Positions 29,049 to 38,600 of a stretch of 64,000 bases of DNA are shown here, piece after piece. The stretch lies in the NCBI RefSeq assembly GCF_013337115.1, contig NZ_SGWE01000001.1, positions 65,001 through 129,000 of the forward strand, given 5' to 3'. Source of the DNA: Deinococcus sp. JMULE3 (lineage in GTDB: Bacteria; Deinococcota; Deinococci; Deinococcales; Deinococcaceae). The notes beneath the pieces are model-generated. The model was not told the DNA's origin. It saw nothing but the letters and a program-made list of their open reading frames with translations, and did no database searches. Position 1 is the first letter of the stretch, and each line of letters opens with the position of its first letter. The translations under genes and the position numbers were made by a program.

Positions 29049-31052
29049 TCAGCTCAGGGCGTTCAGGATGCCGCCCAGGTCGCGGTGCAGTTCCCCGGTG
29101 CGTTCGAAGTGCTTCAGGGGGCTGGGGAAGGTCGCCTGGAGCCACGCGGGGCCGCGCGCGGCGAGCGGGTCGCGCAGGTGGGGGACGCCCAGGTCGGTGA
29201 ACAGTCGGGCCAGCGCGTCGGCGTAGCCTTCGGGCGTGCGGGGTCCGGCACTGGTGAACACCTTCTTCGGGGGGGTCCCGGCGCGGGTCATGCGGCGGTA
29301 GACGTCCAGCGCGTGCCGCGCGAGGCGCAGTTGCTCGGGCGTGAGCTTGCCGGGCGGCTGGTGCACGGCGCGGCTGACGGCGCGGCGGTGCGCTGAGGGC
29401 ACGAGGCTGGACAGGCCGCGACCCCAGCCGTCCTGGTACTCGGCGCGTTCGGCGGCCAGCGGGTCGCCGGGCACCGGGGCGTCGGCCTTCGGAGGCTGTG
29501 CCGCCTGCTTCTGAGCCTTCTGTTTCTTGGGGGCCTGCGCGGTGGGCTGTGCCGGGGGCGTGGCGGGCGTCTGCGCACCTTTCCTGCGGCTCTGGCCTGC
29601 CTGCTGGGTGGCGTTCGCGGCGGGGCTGTCCTTGCGGGTGCCGTTCGTGCCGGGGCTGTCCTTGCGGGTGCCGTTCAGCGCGCGGCCGATCAGTTCACTC
29701 TCGGGGATGGGTTTCCCGTCGCGGTAGCGTTGCCACAGCCCGTCCAGGACGACCAGGCTGGTGGCCTGCCGCCGCTGGTGCAGCAGTTCGCGGGCGCGCT
29801 CGACGCGTTTCTCGCGGCCCAGCAGCAACGCCACGTAAGTCAGGAACTGCCGCGGCGTGCGGGGCTGACCGGGTTCGGCCTGTTCGGGCAGGGCCAGCAG
29901 CGTCTGCCTCAGCGCGGCGTAATCGTCGGCGCGCAGCGCGCCGGTGTTGATCCCGGCCTCCACGCGCCGCCACTGCGCCGCGCCGAACACGGCCTTCAGG
30001 CCCCACAGCCACTCGCGGGCGCCCTGCACGTGCGTGTCGTCGCGGACGTCGAGCAGTTCCAGGCCGCTCTCGGGTTCGATGACGCGCACGGCGCGTGGCG
30101 CGCGGGTGGCGGGCCGCAGTCGTTCAGGGGGCCCGAGGTCGCGCAGCTGCTCCAGCACCGCCTCGTCCCGCGCGAGGCCCTGCAGCAGCGTCAGGTCCTC
30201 CAGGCGGAAGGGTCGGCGGCCCCGGATGGTCTCCAGCAGGAAATCGCGGGTGTCCTCGGGCAGGTCGAGGGTGTCCTGCACGGTCATCCAGTGACCCACG
30301 AGGTTCGTGAGGCGGCTGGCGCGCAGGTACTCCTCCCACTCGGTGTGGTCCATGCGGTTCCCGGCGCCCGCGCGGGCCTTGCGGGTCTTCTTCGGCCGGG
30401 CGAGGTCCGGGGTGGCCTGCGCCTGGAACGCGGCGGGGGCGGGCACGAAGGCGCTCGGGGCCGGGGTGTCCTCGCGCGCGCGGGTCAGGACGCGCAACTC
30501 GGACAGCACCGCCAGCGGCAAGGGCTTGCCCTCGTCCTGGAGGCGCTGGAGTTTCTCGCGCAGTTCGGCGCTCAGGCCGCCGCCGCCCGCCATGGCGGTC
30601 AGGACCCAGTCCAGGCCCTGGGCGCGCAGGTACTCGCGCCAGTTCCCGGCAGCTGCGAGGCGTTCGGCCTGCGTCTGCACCTGCGTGCGCCGCACGTGCG
30701 CGCCGACCTGATCGGTGAGGTGCGCGCCCACCTGCCGCCCGCGTTCCTCGCCCAGCACACGGGCGAACACGCAGGAACTCCCGATCGGGCCGATGACCTC
30801 GCCGCCCAGGGTGGTCACGCGGAACTCGTAGCGCAGGTGGTGGCCGCTGCCGGGCGGGCACAGCAGGCACTTCAGGTGCGCCTGCCGGGTCTCGTGGTCC
30901 ACGACGTGCAGGCCGGTGAACAGGTCGAAGGGCAGCGCGTCCTCGCGCCCCGGTACGGCCAGGGTGGGGTGCGTGAGGCCCTGGGCGGTCAGCTGCTGGT
31001 GGACGTGCTCCAGGGTGGCACGCGCGGCGGGAACGTGGGCAAGCAGGTACAT
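29049..31052 (-). CDS. Uncharacterised 667-residue protein with CxxC and basic low-complexity linker
   Basis: No family is recognised. The N-terminal third has a CLLCPPGSGHH motif that could bind zinc, next to a region reading GPIGSSCVFARVLGEERG. The middle (about 240-480) is helical. Residues about 480-560 are a Lys/Gln/Pro/Ala-rich linker with a twice-repeated decapeptide NGTRKDSPGT. The C-terminal 110 residues look like a folded helical domain. The start is set at MYLLAHV, preceded by GGAAG; a longer frame begins 21 codons upstream with unconvincing residues. It lies downstream of the eCIS ATPase on the same strand, but 244 bases away. Confidence 0.7.
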   Translation of the reverse strand: MYLLAHVPAARATLEHVHQQLTAQGLTHPTLAVPGREDALPFDLFTGLHVVDHETRQAHLKCLLCPPGSGHHLRYEFRVTTLGGEVIGPIGSSCVFARVLGEERGRQVGAHLTDQVGAHVRRTQVQTQAERLAAAGNWREYLRAQGLDWVLTAMAGGGGLSAELREKLQRLQDEGKPLPLAVLSELRVLTRAREDTPAPSAFVPAPAAFQAQATPDLARPKKTRKARAGAGNRMDHTEWEEYLRASRLTNLVGHWMTVQDTLDLPEDTRDFLLETIRGRRPFRLEDLTLLQGLARDEAVLEQLRDLGPPERLRPATRAPRAVRVIEPESGLELLDVRDDTHVQGAREWLWGLKAVFGAAQWRRVEAGINTGALRADDYAALRQTLLALPEQAEPGQPRTPRQFLTYVALLLGREKRVERARELLHQRRQATSLVVLDGLWQRYRDGKPIPESELIGRALNGTRKDSPGTNGTRKDSPAANATQQAGQSRRKGAQTPATPPAQPTAQAPKKQKAQKQAAQPPKADAPVPGDPLAAERAEYQDGWGRGLSSLVPSAHRRAVSRAVHQPPGKLTPEQLRLARHALDVYRRMTRAGTPPKKVFTSAGPRTPEGYADALARLFTDLGVPHLRDPLAARGPAWLQATFPSPLKHFERTGELHRDLGGILNALS
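29621..29680. repeat. Two tandem 30-bp units inside a gene
   Basis: The 30-bp unit at 29621-29650 is repeated at 29651-29680 with differences only in the last few bases. It encodes the repeated decapeptide NGTRKDSPGT and lies in the low-complexity linker of the 667-residue protein. Confidence 0.7.
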
Positions 31053-31194
31053 GGTGACTTCCGTTTCGGGTGAGTGGGAACGCGGCGCGGGGCCGCGCGG
31101 ACAGGCAGAGCACACGTCCGGGGTGGGCGCGGGGGTCTCCCCGGCTGTCCTGAGCCCGCCGCACGATGGCCTCCGTTATGGAGCACCGCGGGGC

Positions 31195-31216
31195 GGGCCG
31201 CCGCGTGACGCGGCCC
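31195..31216. terminator. Possible terminator hairpin after the eCIS ATPase gene
   Basis: GGGCCGC pairs with GCGGCCC around an 8-base loop, about 80 bases past the ATPase stop. There is no U-run, so assignment is weak. Confidence 0.3.
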
Positions 31217-31296
31217 GGAACGTGACCGCGCCGGTCGGGCGGGCGCGGGTGAACACCCCAGCATACGACATGCCCCCCGGCGCCGGTCACGCGCCT

Positions 31297-33219
31297 TCAG
31301 GTCAGCACCAGCCGCCCCAGCTTGCGGTACTCGAGGTGCAACGCCTCCTCCACCAGGGCGTGCGTGAGCGCCTGCCCGCGCGACACGCTGATGAAGACCG
31401 CGTTCAGCGCCACCGAGCGGATGTTGCCCCCCGCGACGTCCGCCTGCGCCAGCCGCGCGAAGTCCACGTCGGTGGTATCCAGCGCGGGTGGGAACGCGCC
31501 GCGCCACAGCCGCTCGCGTTCGGGGGCCTGCGGCGCGCGGAAGTTGATCACGAACTGCAGGCGGCGCATGAACGCCACGTCCATGCTGCTCTCCAGGTTG
31601 GTGGTCAGCAGCGCCAGCCCGTTGAAGGTCTCCAGGCGTTGCAGGAGGTAGTTCACCTGGGTGTTGGCGTAGCGGTCGTTGCTGTCGCGGACCTCGCCGC
31701 GCTTGCCGAACACGCTGTCGGCCTCGTCGAACAGCAGCACGCACCCGCCCTGATCGGCCGCGTCGAAGATCTTTTTGAGGTTCTTCTCGGTCTCGCCGAT
31801 GTACTTGCTGACGGTGCTGCTGAGGTCCACGCGGTACAGGTCGAGGTTCAGTTCGCGGGCCAGGACCTCGGCGCTGAGGGTCTTGCCGGTGCCGCTGGGG
31901 CCACTGAACAGCGCCGTGATCGAGCGGCCCCGGCCCGGCCGGGCGAGACCCAGGTCCTCGAACACCACCGAGCGGTGCCGGACGTGCGCGGCGATCTGCT
32001 CCAGCGCCAGCCGCTCGGCGTCCGGCAGGATCAGGTCCGCCCAGGTCGCGCGGGTGTCGATGCGCTGCGCGAGGCTGCCCATCAGGCGGCGGTTCGCGCC
32101 GCGCGCCGCGTCCCAGGCGCCCTGGAGCCGCGCAGCGTGGCTGGCGTTGCCGGGCAGTCCGGCGCGGGCATCGCGGGCCAGCGCGTCGATGCGGTCCAGG
32201 TTCAGGTGGAACTGGTCGCCCAGCTGCCGCAGCAGCGGCTGGTCCCCGCCGACGCCCAGCGCGTGCGCCCAGCGTTCCCGTTGCTCGGCGGGCGTGGGCG
32301 CACCGACCTCGGCACTCAGGACCGCGTGGGGGGATTCCAGCGGCAGCGGGTCGGCCGCCAGGATCACCACGGGGCCTGCCGCGACGTCCAGCACGCGGTC
32401 CACCAGCCCTTCCGGCGGCTGGGCGTCCGGGAGGGGCGTGGCGGCGTCCACGGCCAGCCGCGTGCCGCGCAGCCGCGTGTCCCGGCGCAGGGCGCGCAGC
32501 ACGCCCTCCTGCTCCTCGGCGGGGCGGGAGGCCAGGACGGGCAGGTCCAGCAGGTGCGCGCTGTCCCCCAGCAACTGCGCGGCGACCGCCTGCATCCCGG
32601 CCGCGTTCGAGCCGAACAGCAGCGCCGCGCGGTCCTCGCCCTTCAGGTGCCGGGCCAGCGTCTCGCGCTGCGCCTCCTGCGAGTCGCTCAGCAGGCCGCC
32701 GCCCGGTAGGGCGCGCAGCACCCCGCGCAGGTCCGGCGGGACGCCCGGCGCGCCGCGCAGGTCCGCGAGCAGCGCCCCGCTCAGCCGCAGCGGCGTCAGG
32801 GCCTCCAGCACGCTGGCGTTCGCACTCACGCCGAACTCGATCAGCCCGCAGGCCAGCAGGGGCCGCTCGGGGCTGAACGCCTCGCCCTGCGACCAGTCGT
32901 CCCCGAGCAGCCAGCGGCGCGTCAGGGACGGCGTCAGGAACGCCGCGTACAGGCTGTCCATCTGCAGCGCCGCCGCGCACGCCGCGAGCATCCGCTCGGG
33001 GAACAGCTCGGTCGAGAGGGCCAGGGCCAGCACCCCCACCTCGAACTCCGTCAGGTCCAGCCTCGCCTGCACGTCCGCCAGTCGCGTCCCGCCCAGGTCC
33101 GGCGGGGCCACCACGTACCGCACGTCCGGTTCCGCCTGCTCGTTCAGCGCGACGTCCAGCACCTGCGCGCTCAGGGCGTCGCACAGGGCGTGCAGGGCCT
33201 GCACTCGTGTCCCGTCCAT
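31297..33219 (-). CDS. eCIS AAA+ ATPase (Afp15/Pvc15-like)
   Basis: A 640-residue cytoplasmic ATPase. Residues 1-400 form the helical region seen in contractile-injection-system ATPases. The AAA+ module has Walker A GPSGTGKT at 440-447, Walker B VLLFDEADS near 493-501, sensor 1 LLTTNLESS and the arginine-finger region MRRLQFVINF. In Afp and Pvc systems this protein helps assembly and is not part of the exported particle. It is the last gene of the leftward operon, and its ATG shares a base with the stop of the spike gene (TGATG). Confidence 0.93.
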   Translation of the reverse strand: MDGTRVQALHALCDALSAQVLDVALNEQAEPDVRYVVAPPDLGGTRLADVQARLDLTEFEVGVLALALSTELFPERMLAACAAALQMDSLYAAFLTPSLTRRWLLGDDWSQGEAFSPERPLLACGLIEFGVSANASVLEALTPLRLSGALLADLRGAPGVPPDLRGVLRALPGGGLLSDSQEAQRETLARHLKGEDRAALLFGSNAAGMQAVAAQLLGDSAHLLDLPVLASRPAEEQEGVLRALRRDTRLRGTRLAVDAATPLPDAQPPEGLVDRVLDVAAGPVVILAADPLPLESPHAVLSAEVGAPTPAEQRERWAHALGVGGDQPLLRQLGDQFHLNLDRIDALARDARAGLPGNASHAARLQGAWDAARGANRRLMGSLAQRIDTRATWADLILPDAERLALEQIAAHVRHRSVVFEDLGLARPGRGRSITALFSGPSGTGKTLSAEVLARELNLDLYRVDLSSTVSKYIGETEKNLKKIFDAADQGGCVLLFDEADSVFGKRGEVRDSNDRYANTQVNYLLQRLETFNGLALLTTNLESSMDVAFMRRLQFVINFRAPQAPERERLWRGAFPPALDTTDVDFARLAQADVAGGNIRSVALNAVFISVSRGQALTHALVEEALHLEYRKLGRLVLT

Positions 33220-35006
33220 CAGTTGAGGTTGATCAGGACGCCCTTCACGTCCACGTTCCCGCCGCCCCCGTCGATGCGGATGCCGCGCGTCGCCTTCAGT
33301 TCCAGCCGCCCGGTACTCGTGATGGTCAGCGTGTTGCTCTTGCTGTCCAGTTTCACCTCGTTCCCGTTCTTGTCCCGCAGGACCACGAACGGCCCCTTGG
33401 GGTCGTCCATCAGGGTGAGGCGGTGTCCGGCCTTCGTGCGGTACTCCGCGAAGGGTTTCTTCTTGTCGTCGTTCAGTTCGATGGCGTGCCCCTTGCTGCT
33501 CTGCACGGTGATCTTCGGCGGATCGGGATCCTCCGGGTCGTCGTAGATGAACTCGTGCCCCAGGCGCGTGCGGTACACCCGCTGGATGACCTTGCCGTTC
33601 TTGATGACCTTCCCGGTGGGACGCGGCGGGGCGTCCGTGCCGTTCCACAGGCCGCCGATCACGTACGGGTGGTGGATGTCGCCGTGCTCGAAGCCGACGA
33701 GCACCTCGTCGTTCACTTCCGGGGTGTGCTGCGAGCCGCGGTTCGGGCCGCCGCCGAGGTTCACGACGCGCGCCCAGTCGGTCTCGTCGTCCTCGGTCAG
33801 CGCGGGGAGTTTGAGTTTCACGCGGCCCTGGTTGTCCGGGTCGTCGTTGTTGGTGACGATGCCGATCATCAGGCCCGGCGCGGGGGTCATCACGCCGCCC
33901 GCACTGCCGCCCGCCCCGCCGGTCGCCTGCCGGATCATCCCGGCCAGGGACTCCGGGTGGCTGCCCGTCACGGCGAACTCGGTGCTGTACCCTTCCCCGT
34001 TGCGGTACACGTGCCGGACGCTGCTCGCCACGTACGACCCGCTGAAGCGCTGCCCCACGTTCCGGATGTCCAGTTGCGTCCCGGCCGTCAGGCGCGGATA
34101 CCCGGCCGCCTGCCCGCGCGCCTCCAGCAGCCCCTCCGCCACGCGGTTGCGCTGCGCCTGCGCGATCGCGTCCGCGTAGCCCTGATCCCGCACGATCAAC
34201 GCGCTGCTGGTGGTCGGGGCCTTCATGCTGAACGCCTCCTGCGCCACCCCCTCGCTGCGGGTCCCCTCCTGCACCTTCGCCTTGCCCTCCCCGCTCTGCT
34301 TCTCGCTGCTCACGGCGCGCTTCTGCTTCGGGTCCCACGACCGCACCGTGCTGCCGCTCGTCTGGTTCAGGCTGCTCAGGCGCGGCAGGAACTCGCTCAG
34401 GTTGTCCCCCCACGTCAACGTGATGGGGTCCTGCCCGCGCACCGGCTCGCAGTGCAGGGTCGTGCCGTCCACGAACAGGATGTACCCCAGCCGCGCTGCC
34501 CGCTCACGCAGGAACGCCAGATGCGACTGGTTGTGCTGCAGCACGTACCCGTGCACCACGCTCGCCGGACCGGTCTTCGCGGTCAGGCCGACCTCCGAGG
34601 CGATCTTCTTCACGAGGTCCATGTCACTGACGTTCTGGTACGACTTCGTGTGCGTTCCGCGCGCCAGTCGGTGCAGGCGGTCGAAGGCCCGCACGCGCAG
34701 CTGCTGCGTGCCCCGCGTGAAGCGCGGCTCGATCTCCACGATCTCCCCGTCGAACACCGTCTCCCGGTTGCCCTTCACCTGCGCGATCACCCGGATACGC
34801 GCCCCCAGCCTGTACGTCGTGTCGTCCACGAGCTCCCCGGCCGGGTCGCGCAGCGTGACGGTCGCCACGTCCGGCAGTTGCAGGCTGCTGTCCACGGTGA
34901 TCTCGTCGATCATCCGGAACTGCTCGGGCGGCATGTCCCGCCCGTCCAGGTTCAGGTACAGCGTGCTGACCGCACCCTCCAGCGAGTCACGCTGCACCCG
35001 CGTCAC
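33219..35006 (-). CDS. eCIS spike protein, VgrG/gp27-gp5-like (Afp8)
   Basis: A 595-residue baseplate hub. Residues 1-380 resemble the gp27-type fold of VgrG and phage late control D proteins (RVRAFDRLHRLARGTHTKSY, LAFLRERAARLGYILFVDG). An OB-fold follows (about 385-490: GLMIGIVTNNDDPDNQGRVK, VNDEVLVGFEHGDIHHPYVIGGLWNG). The C-terminus is a short beta-helix spike with repeated Lys/Asp turns. It would cap the inner tube and pierce the target. The GTG start overlaps the upstream stop by 4 bases. No separate PAAR tip gene was found. Confidence 0.93.
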   Translation of the reverse strand: MTRVQRDSLEGAVSTLYLNLDGRDMPPEQFRMIDEITVDSSLQLPDVATVTLRDPAGELVDDTTYRLGARIRVIAQVKGNRETVFDGEIVEIEPRFTRGTQQLRVRAFDRLHRLARGTHTKSYQNVSDMDLVKKIASEVGLTAKTGPASVVHGYVLQHNQSHLAFLRERAARLGYILFVDGTTLHCEPVRGQDPITLTWGDNLSEFLPRLSSLNQTSGSTVRSWDPKQKRAVSSEKQSGEGKAKVQEGTRSEGVAQEAFSMKAPTTSSALIVRDQGYADAIAQAQRNRVAEGLLEARGQAAGYPRLTAGTQLDIRNVGQRFSGSYVASSVRHVYRNGEGYSTEFAVTGSHPESLAGMIRQATGGAGGSAGGVMTPAPGLMIGIVTNNDDPDNQGRVKLKLPALTEDDETDWARVVNLGGGPNRGSQHTPEVNDEVLVGFEHGDIHHPYVIGGLWNGTDAPPRPTGKVIKNGKVIQRVYRTRLGHEFIYDDPEDPDPPKITVQSSKGHAIELNDDKKKPFAEYRTKAGHRLTLMDDPKGPFVVLRDKNGNEVKLDSKSNTLTITSTGRLELKATRGIRIDGGGGNVDVKGVLINLN

Positions 35007-35638
35007 GTCTGCCCCTTCCCGAACGGCGCGCGGCGCAGGTCACCCACGAACCCGCGCTGACCGGCGGCGTCCCGGATGCCCTGACTGACGTGGTAACTCT
35101 TCAGGCCCCCCTTCCCCTCGAAGGACGTGGCGGTGTCGGCCTGCTCGAAGGTGGTCTTCATGACCGACCGGACCGGCGTGCCGTCCGGCATGAACAGCGT
35201 GAACTGCTGCTCGATGTCCGTGATGACCGCCTGGAAGTGCCACGTCTGCCCCCACTGGAACAGCACGCTGGTCGGCTTGCCCTTCTTGATGCTGCTCCCC
35301 ACGCCCTTCTCGCCGTCCCCGGTCTGCATCTCGCTCAGGGCCCACAGGGCCGCCGTGTACTTCCGGACGTCCTCGACCACGCCCGCCGACTGCCGCCGCG
35401 CGTACGTGTCGAAGAACAGTTCCAGCGTCAGTTTCGCCGGGGACCCCCCCAGGTACACCTTGTTGCCGTTGTCGTTGTTGTCGTTGCTCTCGGTCTTCCA
35501 GTTCACGCTGCGGCTGATCGCGTACTCACGCGGGTTGAACATGCACTCGATCGGGGAGCGGCTGCTTTTGCCTTCCATCGGGACGATCTGCGCCTTGATG
35601 AACTGCCCGCCGCCACTGCTGCCTGCGATGTCGATCAT
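35003..35638 (-). CDS. eCIS tube/baseplate adaptor (Afp7-like, CIS_tube)
   Basis: A 211-residue protein matching the N-terminal module of Afp7/Pvc7: FIKAQIVPMEGKSS, CMFNPREYAISRSVNWK, KLTLELFFDTYARRQ, VLFQWGQTWHFQAVITDIEQQFTLFMPDGTPVR and MKTTFEQAD. It links the inner tube to the spike. Family members often end in a LysM domain; none is obvious here, only a short basic tail. The start ATG has an ideal AAGGAGG upstream. The gene overlaps the spike gene by 4 bases. Confidence 0.92.
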   Translation of the reverse strand: MIDIAGSSGGGQFIKAQIVPMEGKSSRSPIECMFNPREYAISRSVNWKTESNDNNDNGNKVYLGGSPAKLTLELFFDTYARRQSAGVVEDVRKYTAALWALSEMQTGDGEKGVGSSIKKGKPTSVLFQWGQTWHFQAVITDIEQQFTLFMPDGTPVRSVMKTTFEQADTATSFEGKGGLKSYHVSQGIRDAAGQRGFVGDLRRAPFGKGQT

Positions 35639-35669
35639 GATGAGCCTCCTTGAATGGCCTGCGCCGCGC

Positions 35670-38600
35670 TCACTTGCACTCGGCGGGTCTGGGCGTGCCC
35701 GGGCGGTACATGCACCACCGTTCCTGCTCGCCCTTCAGGGTGTACGTGCCCAGCATGGCCTTGCGGCCCGAACGCAGGGACGCCACGAAACTGAAATCCG
35801 GATTCTTGGGGGACGTGGCGCTGAGGGTGTCCCCGTTGAAGAACACGGTGATGGGCACGCTGGGAATGCCGGGGCGGTTGCTGCTGAACGTCCCGGTGGC
35901 GGTCTTCCCGGTGACGGTCATGGTGACCACGCCGAAGGGGTGCGTCCAGGTTCCGCTCAGGTCGCTGTAGTCGCTGCCGGTGTCACGGACCTCGACGGTG
36001 ATGGACGTCTTGTACGGTTTGTCGTTTGCGGTCAGCGAGTACGTTCGCGTCTGCGTGGGCTGGATGGTCAGTTTACCCTTGGGCGGCAGGTCCCCGTCGA
36101 TCCCGTCGATGCGGACGACGGAGGTGTTCACGGTGTACCAGTCGAACGTGACGCTCTCTCCGGCGTTCACGATGCGGCGGTTGACGTTGAAGCGCGTCAC
36201 GATGGGTCCCTGGTTGCTCAGGTCTGTCGAGGTGCCCTGCCCGTTCGGGGGCGGCGTGACCCCACCGGTCTGCGGCGCGGGTTTCACCGTGACGGTGACC
36301 TTGCGGCTCTGGCCGCCAGCCGTGACGGTGTACGTTCCGGTCTTCGTGACCTGCACGCGCGCCTGACCGCTGGCGGGATGCGTGGTGCCGATCATTCCGG
36401 CGGGGCCGCTGAGGCGCACGGCGCTGGAGTTCTGCGCGGTCCAGCTGAGCGTCACGGCGCCGGGGCCGGTCAGGGTGCTGGGGGACGCGCTGAACGAGGT
36501 GATCTGCGGGGTGGGGGCAGCGGTCACGGTGACCGCCTGGGTGGCCTTCGCGGTGCCGGCGCGAAGCACGAACGTGCGCGTGGCACTCACCGGGACGGGG
36601 GTCTGCCCCTGCGCGGGCCAGCTGCCGTCGCGGTTCGGACCTTTCACGCCGTCGATCCGGACGGCGCTGGCGTTCTGCACCTTCCAGCTCAGCACAACGA
36701 CGCCCTTCCCGGTGATCTGCGTGGGGGTCAGCGTGAACGACTGCACGGTTGCGGGCGGCAGGGTCACCTTCACGGTCTGCTTCTGCACCTGATTCCCGGC
36801 AGTCAGCGTGAAGGTGCGCGTCGCACTCACCGGCACGGGGGTGCTGCCCCGGGCGGGCCACTGACCGTTCGCGAGGGGACCCTTGAGTCCGGCGAGGCGC
36901 ACGCTCTGGGCGTTCGCGACGTCCCAGCTCAGCGTGACGGTGCCGGGGGCGCTCAGTTGCGTCTGGCTCAGCGTGAAGGTGTTGATCTTCACGGGCAGCG
37001 GGACGACCTTGACCGTGCGTTCGATGGTCTTCTGTTTGTTGTTGCGCAGGTACAGCACCAGCGTGTACGTGCGGGTGGTGTTGACCTTCTCGATGCGCTT
37101 GGTTCCGGTCGGGTCGAACCGTCCGTTCGGGCGGTTGCCGATCAGGGGTTTGATACTGACCTCCGCGAAGCCGTCGGCCTGCCAGTTCAGCGTTACGTCC
37201 CCTTCCCCGGTGATCGTCTGGGGTTCGGCGGTGAACGACACCTTGCCGACGTTGGTGTTTTCCTGCTCCTGCGCGGCCTTCTCCGCCTGCTGGGCCTGCT
37301 TGGCGGCCTCGGCGGCGGCCTTGGCGGCCTGATCGATCAGCTTGACGTTCAGCTGTTTGCTGACGGAGACCTGGTCTCCGGCGTCGTTGCGGGCGGTCAG
37401 GGTGATGGTGGTGCTCAGGAGTGGCGCCTGTTTGATGGTTTCACCGGACGGCCCACTTTCCTCGGTGCCCTCGCCGTACTGGACGCTGACGCCGGTGGCG
37501 TTTTTCGTCTTCCAGCTGATCTTGAACTGCTGGTCGCTGTCGACCGGGTTGGGTGTGACCTCGAAGCCCGTGAATTCGGGTTTGGGTGTCACGAGTTCCA
37601 GGCGGATGTTGGCGCTCTTGGTCAGGCCGCCCGCACCGGTGGCGGTGATGACGTACGTGGCGTTGCCCTCGTCGCGGGGAGTGACGGTGCGCCTGCCGGT
37701 GGCGGCGACGGTGCCCAGGCCGTCGATGCTGACCTGGGTGGCGTTCACGACGTTCCAGGAGAGGACGGCGCTCTCGCCCTTCTTGACCCTGGGTGGCGTG
37801 AGTTTGAATTCCTTGACTTCGGGCCCGAGGACGCTGACGGTGCGCTGGTCGCTTTCGCGTTCGCTGCCGTTCTGCGCGGTCAGGGTGAAGGTGGTGTCCT
37901 TGTTCGGGATGAACTTGCGGGTGCCACTGGCCTCGACCTTACCGAGTTCGCTGATGCTGACCTGCGCGGCGTTCTTCACGCGCCACGTGACGGTCACCGG
38001 CTGGTTGCCGGAGACGCGGGCGGGTGTCACGTCGAACTGTTCGATGACGGGCCGTTCGAAGCGGGCCTGCACGACCTGCGAGCGTTCCACGCGCCGTCCG
38101 AGCAGCGAGCGGGCGACCAGGGTGTACTTCTGGTCCTTCTGGATGCCGTCGACTTTCAGCTGGCCGTCCCCATTCAGGTTCTGGCCGGTCCCGCCGAGTT
38201 CGAGAATGCTGACGTTCCGGGCGTTGCTGGTGTCCCAGCGGAGTGTGAAGGGCTGACCGGGTGCGACGACGGTGTCGCTGCCGGAGAGGTCGAACTGCGT
38301 GATCTGCGGGGGCGGGTCAGCCACCAGATCAGGACGCCCAGCAGCAGGATCAGGATCGGCAGCAGCCACAGCGGGATCAGGGGGAGGTGGTGCAGTTGGC
38401 CCTCGGCGCTGGTGACGACACGGTCCTCGATCTCGTTCTGTTCGTTGACGGGCTGGACGTTCACCTGCAGGGTGTGCTGGCTGGGGCTGCCGAACCAGCG
38501 CAGCGGCACGCGCACCTTCACGGTGTCCTCGCTGCGCGCCCCGGCGGCCAGGGTGACGCGGGCGGGCATGTCGGTCACGCGGATGCGGCCCTGGCCCATC

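Noticed and set aside
33219..34413. N-terminal extension of the AAA+ ATPase to 1038 residues
   Set aside because: The extra part is low-complexity sequence opposite in phase to the well-supported spike gene; the ATG at 33219 joins the spike stop in a standard overlap.
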